DNA from: Massilia glaciei
Lineage (GTDB): Bacteria; Pseudomonadota; Gammaproteobacteria; Burkholderiales; Burkholderiaceae_D
Assembly (NCBI RefSeq): GCF_003011895.2
Contig: NZ_PXWF02000245.1
Location: 48,178-112,177 of the forward strand
Direction: 5' to 3'
DNA length: 64,000 bases
Both the position numbers and the translations under genes were made by a program. The notes under the pieces are model-generated. The model worked only from the letters and a program-made list of their open reading frames with translations. It searched no databases and was not told where the DNA came from. This document shows positions 19,414 to 27,474 of this stretch, piece by piece (positions within the stretch are counted from its first letter, which is position 1; the number at the start of each line of letters is the position of its first letter).

Positions 19414-20094
19414 TCAGACCTCGGCCCACATCCGCAGCAGGTTGTGATAACTGCCCGTCAGTTGCACCAGCGCGCGTGGGTCGCCGCCGGTCTGCCCCAG
19501 CCGCTGGATGGCCGTGTCAAGGTCAAACAGCAAGGTGCGCTGCCCGTCGTCGCGGATCATGCTTTGCACCCAGAAAAATCCCGCCAGCCGCGTCCCGCGT
19601 GTCACCTGCGTGACGCGGTGCAGGCTCGACGACGGATACAACACCAGGCTGCCCGCCGCCAGCTTGACCGAGTGCTCGCCATACGTGTCCTCGATCAGCA
19701 ACTCGCCGCCGTCGTAGTCCCCCGGCCCGGCCAAAAACAGCGTCGCCGAAATATCGGTGCGCAACTTGGTGCCAGTGCCTGGCAGCAAACGCACCGCGTT
19801 GTCGATATGGTCGCCAAACTGCTGTCCCACATCGTAACGGTTGAACAGCGGCGGATACACCTGCGCCGGCAGCGCGGCGCTGATGAACAAGGGATGGCGC
19901 TCCAACGCCTGCAGCAATAAATCCCCCAACGCGCGGCTGACCACCGAAGCTTCCGGCAATTGATTGTTGTCCTTGACGCGGCTGCCCTGGTAGCCAGCGG
20001 TCGCCCGCCCGTCCACCCAGTCGGCTGCGGCGAGCGCTTCGCGGAAATGCAGCACTTGCTCGGGCGTCAACAGGTCTGGAATGGTGATCAGCAT
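19414..20094 (-). CDS. PKHD-type Fe(II)/2-oxoglutarate hydroxylase (PiuC/YbiX family)
   Basis: The protein has 226 residues. The iron-binding facial triad is His96-x-Asp98 (FGDHIDNA) and His159 (SSLHRVT), with Arg169 for 2-oxoglutarate. The sequence matches the PKHD hydroxylase family closely in length and motifs. It lies five bases after the TonB-dependent receptor stop, the arrangement seen for piuC next to siderophore receptors. It is probably Fur-regulated with the receptor. The substrate in this family is not settled. Confidence 0.92.
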   Translation of the reverse strand: MLITIPDLLTPEQVLHFREALAAADWVDGRATAGYQGSRVKDNNQLPEASVVSRALGDLLLQALERHPLFISAALPAQVYPPLFNRYDVGQQFGDHIDNAVRLLPGTGTKLRTDISATLFLAGPGDYDGGELLIEDTYGEHSVKLAAGSLVLYPSSSLHRVTQVTRGTRLAGFFWVQSMIRDDGQRTLLFDLDTAIQRLGQTGGDPRALVQLTGSYHNLLRMWAEV

Positions 20095-20099
20095 GGTGA

Positions 20100-22283
20100 T
20101 TAAAAGCGATAGTTAACCGAAGCGATGATGGTACGTCCTTTCGCCGGGGTTGCGCGGCCGGCCGAGGCGGTTTCGAAGTAGCGCTGGTCGCCCACGTTCT
20201 GCAGGTGCAGGCGCAGGTCGTAGTTCTTTTGCTTGTAGGCGACGGTGGCGTCGAAGCGGGTGTAGCCGTCGATTTGCGCCGATTCGAAATTGTTGACGAA
20301 GCGGTCCGACGAATAGACCACGCCGCCGCCCGCCTCCCAATTGCCCATGACGCTGTAGGTGCTCCACAGCGAGGCGCTGTGCTCCGGCGTGTTCGCCAGC
20401 GTCTTGCCCTGGGCATAGAGGTAGGGGCTCGCGGCCGTGCCGGAGCCGGTGCGGTCGAACGAACTGACCACCTTCCCGTCGAGCCAGGTGTAGCCGGCAA
20501 GCACCTGCCATGCCGGCGTGATGCGCCCGACCACGCCGAGCTCCATGCCCTGCACCCGGATATTGCCGTCGAGGGTGGTCAAGCCGGTGGCCCGGTCGAG
20601 GGTGCGCGCGTCCGTTTTCTCGACCCGGAACACGGCCGTGTTGAAGGTCAGGTTGCCGTCGAGCAGGTCAAGCTTTGCGCCGGCCTCGAGCGAGCGGTTC
20701 TTTTCCGGGCTCAAGCCTTCGGTCGCCGCCGTCAGCGACATGGCCTCGGCGGAGGGGTTGAACGAGGTGCCATAGGAAACATAGTAGGACTGGGTATCGC
20801 TCGGCTGCCAGATCGCGCCCAGCCGCGTGCTCAACATCTTGTCGGTGCGGCTGCGCAGCACGGGGCTAGCCGCCGGGCTGGTCTTGGTGCTGTAGTCCGC
20901 CGAGAAGCGGTCCCAGCGCAAGCCGCCGACCAGTTTCCATTGCTTGTTCAACTCAAGCTGGTCGTTGACGTACACGGCCAGCGTGTCGGCGCTGGTGTCG
21001 GTGACGGCGCCGGGGGTGCGGGTCGCGGTGGCCGGCTTCGGTCCGTAGTTCGGCGCGCCGAGGTTGACGTTGCCGAGTCCGGCCCAGGTGTAGACGTCGT
21101 TGTGGAATTTGTCGCGGCCGATTTCGGCGCCGGCGGTGATCGTGTGCTTGACGCCGCCCGTGACCGCCTTGATGATCAAGTCGGTCTGGTTGAACAGGGT
21201 CTGGTCGCTGGCCACCCGGTCGCGGGTGCTGTACGGCGCCTGGAGTTGGCCCAGCGGGGTGTCGCGGCTCGGCGTGCCTGAATTTGGCGCGACCATGGTC
21301 ACGGCGCTCAGCGGCGTCGGCGAGGCCGCGGTTTCGGTTTGGCTGAACTGGGTGCGGTTCGACAGCGTGACGTTCGGGCTCAGTTTATGGCGCACGCTGG
21401 CGGTCAGCACGTCGACGTCCTGGTTGTTCTTGTCGTCGGTGAAGCCATAGAAACGCTCGCCAGGGGCGTTGATCGGTTTGGCTACCTTGCCCGGTCCCGT
21501 GCCCAGCAATGGAAAGCCGTAGTCGGGCAGGTCGCGGTTGCGCTGGATCAGCGCCGACAGGCTGATTTCGGTCGGGGTGCCGATGCCCAGGCGCAGCGAC
21601 GGCGCCACGCCAATATGCCTGGCCGTGGCCACGTCGCGCGTCGAGCCGATGTCCGAGGCCATGGCGCTGACGCGCAGGGCCGAGGTGTCCGACAGCGGGC
21701 GGTTCAGGTCGATCGTGGCGCGGTAGTAGTCATCGGTGCCGATGCTGGCGCTGGCCTCCGAACTGGCCTTCAGGCCAGGTTTCTTGCTGACCTGGTTGAT
21801 CACGCCGCCGGTCGAGCCGCGTCCGAACAGCATCGACGACGGGCCCTTGAGCACTTCGACCGCCTCGAGAAAAAACGTGTCGCGCGAGTACTGGCCGCGG
21901 TCGCGGAAGCCGTCGATGAACATGTCGGTGCGCGCCGAGAAACCGCGCAGGTTGATGTTGTCGCCGATATTGCCGCCTTCGCCGGTCGAAATGGTAATGC
22001 CCGGCACATTGCGCAGCGCCTCGACCATCGAGGTCGCCGCCTGCGATTCGAGCACCGCGCGGTTGATCACGGTGACCGATCCGGCGATGTCGCGCAGGGC
22101 CAGCGGCGCCTTGGCGCCAACCGTGCTCTGGGCGGGCGCGAAGTCGTTGTTCGCCTCGGCTTCGACCTTTACTTCGGGCAACGTCGTGGCGACCGCCTGG
22201 GCAGAAGTGAACTGCGGCAGGGCGGCGGGGATGGCAAACGCGGCGAGCAGTGCGGTGGCGGTCGGATTGAGGCGGTGTTTCAT
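20100..22283 (-). CDS. TonB-dependent siderophore receptor (Fiu/PiuA type)
   Basis: The product is 727 residues from the ATG at 22283. A signal peptide is followed by a plug domain ([43 protein letters not shown]) and a 22-strand-type barrel. It ends in Phe as outer-membrane barrels do (SVNYRF). A longer reading to 22364 would begin inside the Fur-box palindrome. It imports ferric siderophore, probably catecholate, across the outer membrane with TonB energy. The PKHD hydroxylase follows in the same operon. Confidence 0.93.
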   Translation of the reverse strand: MKHRLNPTATALLAAFAIPAALPQFTSAQAVATTLPEVKVEAEANNDFAPAQSTVGAKAPLALRDIAGSVTVINRAVLESQAATSMVEALRNVPGITISTGEGGNIGDNINLRGFSARTDMFIDGFRDRGQYSRDTFFLEAVEVLKGPSSMLFGRGSTGGVINQVSKKPGLKASSEASASIGTDDYYRATIDLNRPLSDTSALRVSAMASDIGSTRDVATARHIGVAPSLRLGIGTPTEISLSALIQRNRDLPDYGFPLLGTGPGKVAKPINAPGERFYGFTDDKNNQDVDVLTASVRHKLSPNVTLSNRTQFSQTETAASPTPLSAVTMVAPNSGTPSRDTPLGQLQAPYSTRDRVASDQTLFNQTDLIIKAVTGGVKHTITAGAEIGRDKFHNDVYTWAGLGNVNLGAPNYGPKPATATRTPGAVTDTSADTLAVYVNDQLELNKQWKLVGGLRWDRFSADYSTKTSPAASPVLRSRTDKMLSTRLGAIWQPSDTQSYYVSYGTSFNPSAEAMSLTAATEGLSPEKNRSLEAGAKLDLLDGNLTFNTAVFRVEKTDARTLDRATGLTTLDGNIRVQGMELGVVGRITPAWQVLAGYTWLDGKVVSSFDRTGSGTAASPYLYAQGKTLANTPEHSASLWSTYSVMGNWEAGGGVVYSSDRFVNNFESAQIDGYTRFDATVAYKQKNYDLRLHLQNVGDQRYFETASAGRATPAKGRTIIASVNYRF

Positions 22284-22325
22284 TGTGGGTTTTTCCGGTC
22301 GAGTCAAAAGTGCGACGGATTGTAA

Positions 22326-22364
22326 ATGCGAATCGTTCTCACTATCAATGAGAATCATTCGCAT
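22326..22364. promoter_or_regulatory. Fur-box region
   Basis: The arms ATGCGAATCGTTCTCA (22326-22341) and TGAGAATCATTCGCAT (22349-22364) form a nearly perfect inverted repeat with GAGAAT/ATTCTC-type Fur elements. It lies 43 bases upstream of the receptor start and 47 bases upstream of the divergent Rieske oxygenase. Iron-dependent repression of the receptor is likely; an effect on the oxygenase is possible. Confidence 0.8.
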
Positions 22365-22410
22365 TTGCGATGGTGTTTTTTGAGGCTATGTTTCACCTTA
22401 TAATTGGTGC

Positions 22411-23445
22411 ATGACTGAGACCGACCTCGCCGTGCCGCCCGGGTGGTACATCCTTTGCCGCGCGCGCCAGTTGGGGCGCGCGCCGAAGCGTTTCATGCAC
22501 GCGGGACGGGCGCTGGTCGCCTTCCGCACCAAGGACAAAAAGCTCGGCGTGCTCGAGGACCGTTGCGCGCACCGCGCGGTGCCGCTGTCGGAGGGCAAGG
22601 TCTGCGGCGAAACCGTCCAGTGCCCCTACCACGGCTGGCAATACGACCCGCAGGGCAAGGTCACGCACGTGCCGGCCCTGTCGGCGTGCGCCAACGCGGC
22701 CAACAAGGCGAGGGTGCGGGCGTGGCCAAGCGTGGAGCAGGAGGGCTTCGTCTGGATCTGGAGCGGCGAGGGCGGGGCGCCCGGCGCGCCGCCGACGATG
22801 GCCAACTACCGCGCCCCGGGCTGGACCAGTTTCGTGATGCAGACGCGCTTCAAGGCCGGCGTCGACTCGTGCCTCGAAAACTTCCTCGATTGCCCGCACG
22901 CGACCTTCGTGCACAAATACTGGTTCCGGGCGCCGACCAAGCAGTCGGTCAAGGCGGTCGTGACGACGCTCGGCGACGGCGCGCAGGCCGAGTTTTTCGA
23001 GGAGCCGCGCGAGAAAAGCGTGGTCTGGAGCATGCTCGCCCCGCGCGAGGGAAAGATGGAACATGTCGACCGCTTCATCGCGCCCAACACCAGCCGGGTC
23101 GACTACGTGTTTCCGGGCGGCCTGCATTACATCATCACCTCCGTGTGCAATCCAATCAATGCGTTCGAGACCGAGGTGATCACCGTGATGACCTTCCGCT
23201 ACAAGCGCATCGGCTGGCTGGTGCGCCTGTTTTTCGAGCCGCTGTCGCGCTGGATCATCCGGCAGGACGTCGCCATGCTCGGCCTGCAGCAGCGCAACCT
23301 CGGCCCCGGGCAGGCCAGGGCGCCCATGTGCAGCACCGAGGCCGATTTGCTCGGCACCCACATCGTCATGTGGCGCAAGTCGATGCTCGACAAGACCGAT
23401 CCGCCCACCCCGGGCCAGCGGCGCGACCATGAAATTTTCCTCTGA
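22411..23445 (+). CDS. Rieske [2Fe-2S] non-heme iron oxygenase, alpha-subunit type
   Basis: The protein has 344 residues. The Rieske cluster ligands are Cys52-x-His54 and Cys71-xx-His74 (CPYHGW). The mononuclear iron site is Asp160, His163 and His168 in NFLDCPHATFVH. Length and layout match single-component-type oxygenases of the vanillate demethylase/CAO group, which need a separate reductase not seen nearby. It is divergent from the TonB receptor across the Fur region. It overlaps the next gene by 17 bases, so it opens the downstream operon. The substrate is unknown. Confidence 0.9.
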   Translation: MTETDLAVPPGWYILCRARQLGRAPKRFMHAGRALVAFRTKDKKLGVLEDRCAHRAVPLSEGKVCGETVQCPYHGWQYDPQGKVTHVPALSACANAANKARVRAWPSVEQEGFVWIWSGEGGAPGAPPTMANYRAPGWTSFVMQTRFKAGVDSCLENFLDCPHATFVHKYWFRAPTKQSVKAVVTTLGDGAQAEFFEEPREKSVVWSMLAPREGKMEHVDRFIAPNTSRVDYVFPGGLHYIITSVCNPINAFETEVITVMTFRYKRIGWLVRLFFEPLSRWIIRQDVAMLGLQQRNLGPGQARAPMCSTEADLLGTHIVMWRKSMLDKTDPPTPGQRRDHEIFL

Positions 23446-24079
23446 GCGGGCGCTGATGCGCGCCACGGCGGCCACGGTCGCCGTGCTGGCCTTGTTCGCG
23501 GCCGCGTTCTGGTACCTGCAAAACGTGGCCGGCCTGATCGGCGGCGAGATCGCGCCGGCCAAACTGGCCTGGCTTTGCTTCGCGCTGCTGTTCTGGCTCG
23601 GCCTGCCCCTGCTCATCATCTGCGACCCGCGCACGCCGCCGCGGCTGGCCCAGGCCTTCGGCTCGCTGCTGGCGCTGATGGCCGCGCGCGGCGTGGTCGA
23701 ACTGGTGATGCTGTACGTGTTCCATAATTGGTCGCCGCATTACGGCATCGCGCACGACCTGCTGTGCGCGGCGGTGCTGGCCTACTTCCTCGCGCTGGCC
23801 TGGCGCGAAGGCGAGCACCGGGGCGGCAAGCTGGCCTCGACCCTGTCTTTACATGGTATCGTGACGACATTGATGTTCGTGCCGGAAATATGGTTCGCCT
23901 ACTACATGCACACCAACTTTGGCACCATGGGCGGGGAGGCGATTTACTTCGTTCCCGATGCTGAAAAACACCGGCACGTGCTCAACGTCACGGCTGGCGT
24001 CGTCGCGGCGCTGGCGATCTATTTACCGCTGTTCTTAGGATTCTGGTTTCATGGCCCAACTCTCCGCCACCGTCCGTGA
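23429..24079 (+). CDS. Membrane protein of unknown function
   Basis: The 216-residue protein has about six hydrophobic segments (for example VAVLALFAAAFWYL, LAWLCFALLFWLGLPLLIIC, LLCAAVLAYFLALAW). A GIVTTLMFVPEIWFAYYMHTN segment with charged or polar residues could line a site. It overlaps the Rieske gene by 17 bases and the next gene by 29, so it is tightly built into the operon. It resembles EmrE-unrelated EXPERA/TMEM-like small membrane proteins only in topology. Function unknown. Confidence 0.75.
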   Translation: MKFSSERALMRATAATVAVLALFAAAFWYLQNVAGLIGGEIAPAKLAWLCFALLFWLGLPLLIICDPRTPPRLAQAFGSLLALMAARGVVELVMLYVFHNWSPHYGIAHDLLCAAVLAYFLALAWREGEHRGGKLASTLSLHGIVTTLMFVPEIWFAYYMHTNFGTMGGEAIYFVPDAEKHRHVLNVTAGVVAALAIYLPLFLGFWFHGPTLRHRP

Positions 24080-24812
24080 ACGCGCGCAACTAGGCGAACA
24101 GGACATCGCCGCCATGTACGCCTTGTTCGTCGATTACTACGGCGGCACGAGCGCGGCGATGTTCAAGGCCGATCTTGCCGGAAAAACCCATGCGATCGTG
24201 TTGCATGCCGAAGGCAAGCTGTGCGGCTTTTCGACGCTGACCCTGATCGAGCCGGTGCCCGGCGCGCCCGGCCCGGTGGCGCGCACGATCTTCTCGGGCG
24301 ACACCATCATCCACCATGACCATTGGGGCGAGCAAAGCCTGGCGCTGACGTTCTGCCACTTTGCCGGGCAGGTCAAGGCGCAGCAGCCGCAGTTGCCGCT
24401 TTACTGGTTCCTCATCTCCAAGGGCTACCGCACCTACCGCTACCTGCATCTTTTCTCCAAACAGTATTGGCCCAGCCACCGCGGGGAAGCGCCGCCGGCG
24501 TTCAAGCAGGTGCTCGATGCGCTTGCCACGAAAAAATTCGGCGAGTTTTACGACCCCCAAAGCAGCGTGATCCGCTTCCCGGAGTCGCGCGGCCATCTGC
24601 GGCCCGACTGGGCGCAGGTGCGCGACAACCTGCTCGAGCGGCCCGAAGTGCGGTTTTTCCTCGAACGCAACCCGCGCTTCGCCGAGGGCGAGGAGCTCGC
24701 CTGCATCACCTTGCTCGACGAGCCGAACCTGCGTTCGGTCGCGCGCCGCGCCTTTGTCGAAGGCCTTGGCGTCGAAGAAGCACGCTGCGAAGGCGCGGTC
24801 GATGCCGCCTAA
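24051..24812 (+). CDS. GNAT-like hypothetical protein, cluster copy 1
   Basis: The 253-residue soluble protein is not recognised with certainty. The N-terminal part (MYALFVDYYGG, HAIVLHAEGKLCGFSTLTLIE, TIFSGDTIIHHDHWGE) has the strand order and "environment-to-contact" pattern of acyl-CoA N-acyltransferases. A helical LFSKQYWPSHRG segment follows. It lies between the membrane protein (29-base overlap) and the GH3-type adenylating enzyme (11-base overlap). Acyl or amine transfer onto the same metabolite is a reasonable guess, but the function is unproven. Confidence 0.7.
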   Translation: MAQLSATVRERAQLGEQDIAAMYALFVDYYGGTSAAMFKADLAGKTHAIVLHAEGKLCGFSTLTLIEPVPGAPGPVARTIFSGDTIIHHDHWGEQSLALTFCHFAGQVKAQQPQLPLYWFLISKGYRTYRYLHLFSKQYWPSHRGEAPPAFKQVLDALATKKFGEFYDPQSSVIRFPESRGHLRPDWAQVRDNLLERPEVRFFLERNPRFAEGEELACITLLDEPNLRSVARRAFVEGLGVEEARCEGAVDAA

Positions 24813-26355
24813 GGACCTCGGTCCCTTGTTGCACGGCGCCGGCCAGCGCTTCCGGGCCGACCTCGCCGATCCTGCGCGGGTGCAGGCCGAGGTGTTGCAA
24901 TCGATCTTGAGGCAGAACCGGGATTCGGCATTCGGCCGGCGGCACGCCTTTTGCGCGATCGGCGATGGGGCGGCGTATGCCGCCGCCGTGCCGGTGGCGC
25001 GGTACGAGGCGCTGGCGGCGGATATCGCGCGCCAGGCGCAAGGCGAGACCAATATTCTGACCACGCAAGACGTGCTCGCGTTCGAAGAAACCGGCGGCAG
25101 CAGCGACGGCGGCAAGCTGATCCCCTACACCGCCGATGGCCTAGCGGGCTTCCAGTATGGCTTGCTGGCCTGGCTCGACGACCTGTGCACGCACCATCCC
25201 GGCCTCGGCGAGGGCCCGTTTTACTGGGCGATCTCGCCGGCTTGCCGCGCCGCGCGCGCGACGGCGGGCGGCATACCGGTCGGCATGCCCGACGCCGCCT
25301 ACCTTGGCGCCGAGGTCGGCATGGCCGTCGCGCAGATGCTCGCCGTGCCGGCCGACGTGGGCGCGATCTCCGACGTCGACGAATGGCGCGCCTGCACGCT
25401 GCGGCACTTGTTTGCGAGCACAAACATGTCGATGATCTCGGTGTGGAGCCCGTCCTTCCTCACCGAATTGTTGCGCTACGCGGTCATCGGACGCGAGGCG
25501 CTGGCGCGGCGGATCGCGCAGGACGATCCGGCGCGCGCGGCCGAGGTGCTGGCGCAGCTGTCCCGCGCCGCGCCCGACTACCGGCGCCTGTGGCCGCGTC
25601 TGCAAGTGATCAGTTGCTGGGACCAGGCCTCGGCCGCGGTCGGCGCCGCCACGCTGCGGACCATGTTTCCGCAAGTGCTGGTGCAGGGCAAGGGATTGCT
25701 GGCGACCGAGGGCCTGGTGACCATTCCGCTGGCCGGCTTCGCGTACCCGGCGCTGTCGCTGCGCTCGGGCTACTTCGAGTTTGTCGACGCGGCGGGCGTG
25801 TGCTTCGGCGCCCACAACCTGGCCCAGGGCCAGCAGTATCAGTTGCTGATGACGACCCATTCCGGCTTGTACCGTTACGCGCTCGGCGACCAGGTCGTGG
25901 TGCGCGGCCACGCGGCGCGCACGCCGCTGCTCGAATTCATCGGCCGCAGCGGCGCCACCAGCGACCTGTGCGGAGAGAAACTGAGCGACGCCTTCGTCGC
26001 GGGCCGCATCGCCGCGCTCGGACAACCGTTCGCCATGCTCGCGCCCGATGCCGGCGATGGCCGCCAGCGCTATGCGCTGTTGCTCGACGCGGCCGCCGGC
26101 GACGCGGCGCGGGCGGACGCCGCCGCCGCCGCGCTCGAACGCTCGCTGCACGACAACCCGCAATACGCCTACGCCCGCAAGCTCGGCCAGCTCGACGCGG
26201 TGGTTTCCGTGCGCTGCCTCCATCCCCTGCAAGATTGGCTCGCCGAACGCATGGCGCGCGGGCAGCGCCTCGGCGACATCAAACAGCCCGCGCTGCTAAG
26301 CAACACCGCATGGCGCGCATGGGTGAGCGTGGCCGCGCCGGAGCCGGCCGCGTGA
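24802..26355 (+). CDS. GH3 auxin-responsive promoter family adenylating enzyme
   Basis: The ATG at 24802 (MPPKDLGPLLHG) is preferred, giving 517 residues. An earlier in-frame start at 24754 would overlap the upstream gene by 59 bases. The ordering of segments matches the GH3 acyl-acid-amido synthetase family: N-terminal LQSILRQNRDSAFGRRHAF, phosphate-loop-like FEETGGSSDGGKLIPYT (the SSG/T-rich P-loop), LLATEGLVTIPLAG and GRSGATSDLCGEKL. The family activates a carboxylic acid as acyl-AMP and joins it to an amino acid or other amine. In bacteria it occurs in natural-product loci. The stop overlaps the next GTG. Confidence 0.85.
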   Translation: MPPKDLGPLLHGAGQRFRADLADPARVQAEVLQSILRQNRDSAFGRRHAFCAIGDGAAYAAAVPVARYEALAADIARQAQGETNILTTQDVLAFEETGGSSDGGKLIPYTADGLAGFQYGLLAWLDDLCTHHPGLGEGPFYWAISPACRAARATAGGIPVGMPDAAYLGAEVGMAVAQMLAVPADVGAISDVDEWRACTLRHLFASTNMSMISVWSPSFLTELLRYAVIGREALARRIAQDDPARAAEVLAQLSRAAPDYRRLWPRLQVISCWDQASAAVGAATLRTMFPQVLVQGKGLLATEGLVTIPLAGFAYPALSLRSGYFEFVDAAGVCFGAHNLAQGQQYQLLMTTHSGLYRYALGDQVVVRGHAARTPLLEFIGRSGATSDLCGEKLSDAFVAGRIAALGQPFAMLAPDAGDGRQRYALLLDAAAGDAARADAAAAALERSLHDNPQYAYARKLGQLDAVVSVRCLHPLQDWLAERMARGQRLGDIKQPALLSNTAWRAWVSVAAPEPAA

Positions 26356-27449
26356 GCCGTTACCTGTTCACCCTGGCCGAACCTGGCGACGACGCGCAGT
26401 TGCGCGCGCGCATGGCGCAAGACTGGATGGATGGCGACATCGCGGTCAGCTTCCGGCGCGAGCCGAGCTACTTTGCCGGCTGCCGCCTGCAGGGCGACAC
26501 GGCGCAAGTGATCGTCTGCCGCGACCTCGGGCGCGACAAGATCGTCGGCCTCGGCAGCCGTTGCAGCAGCACCATGTATATTGACGGAAAGCCCACGCGC
26601 GCCGGCTACCTGGCCGACCTGCGCGGCGATCCCGAGTACCGCAAGGGCACCTTGCTGGCGCGCGGCTACCGTCTGCTGCGCAGCTTGCATGACGATGATC
26701 TGTTGCCCGTGTACTACACGGTGATCTACGACACCAACGCGGTGGCGCTGCGCAACCTCGTCGGCGGGCGCGCCGGATTGCCCTCGTATGTGCCGATGGG
26801 CCGCATCCTGACGCCGGCGCTCCACCTCGACCTGCCCAAGCCGGCGATCGATTTGCCGGGCGTGCAATTGCGGCGCGCCCGCGGCGACGAACTGGCCGCC
26901 ATCGTCGCCTTTTTAAACGGGCAACTTTGCTCGCGCCAGTTCGCCCCCGTTTACCGGGAGCAGGATTTCCTGGCGGGCGGGCGCTGCACCGGGCTCGGCG
27001 CCGATGACTTTTTTCTCGCGCTGCGCGACGGCGAGATCGTCGGCACCATTGCCGCATGGGACCAGGCGGCCATCCGGCAGACGCATATCGAGCGTTACTC
27101 ACCCATGCTGCGCCTGCTGCGTCCGTTTTACCAGATCGCCAGCGCGGTCAGTCCGCTGAAGCCGCTGCCGCCGGTCGGCAGCCGGATCCCCCATCTGTAT
27201 CTAAGCTGCATCGCGATCGCGGGCGACGCGCCGCCCCTGTTCCGCGTGCTGATGCGCTTTGCGTACAACGCGCTGCGCACCGGACCATGGCATTACGCAA
27301 TCGCCGGCTTGCACGAGCGCGACCCCTTGGCCCCGGTGCTGGGCGAATACCGCGCGATCGCGGCGGCCGGCGTTTTGCACAAGGTCGATTTCGGCAGCCC
27401 TTTTGAACTCGACGACCGCGTTCCCTATATAGAAATGGCACTCGCATGA
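26352..27449 (+). CDS. GNAT-like hypothetical protein, cluster copy 2
   Basis: The product is 365 residues from a GTG overlapping the GH3-family stop (GTGA). The long in-frame upstream reading is a shadow of the adenylating gene. An acetyltransferase-like core is suggested by GLGSRCSSTMYIDGKPTRAGYLADLRGDPEYR followed by GTLLARGYRLLRSLH, resembling the acetyl-CoA pyrophosphate loop region. The second half repeats the pattern weakly (FFLALRDGEIVGTIAAWDQ), suggesting a tandem GNAT. The substrate is unknown. Confidence 0.72.
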   Translation: MSRYLFTLAEPGDDAQLRARMAQDWMDGDIAVSFRREPSYFAGCRLQGDTAQVIVCRDLGRDKIVGLGSRCSSTMYIDGKPTRAGYLADLRGDPEYRKGTLLARGYRLLRSLHDDDLLPVYYTVIYDTNAVALRNLVGGRAGLPSYVPMGRILTPALHLDLPKPAIDLPGVQLRRARGDELAAIVAFLNGQLCSRQFAPVYREQDFLAGGRCTGLGADDFFLALRDGEIVGTIAAWDQAAIRQTHIERYSPMLRLLRPFYQIASAVSPLKPLPPVGSRIPHLYLSCIAIAGDAPPLFRVLMRFAYNALRTGPWHYAIAGLHERDPLAPVLGEYRAIAAAGVLHKVDFGSPFELDDRVPYIEMALA

Positions 27450-27474
27450 TCATCCTTCATCCGACGGCGATCCA

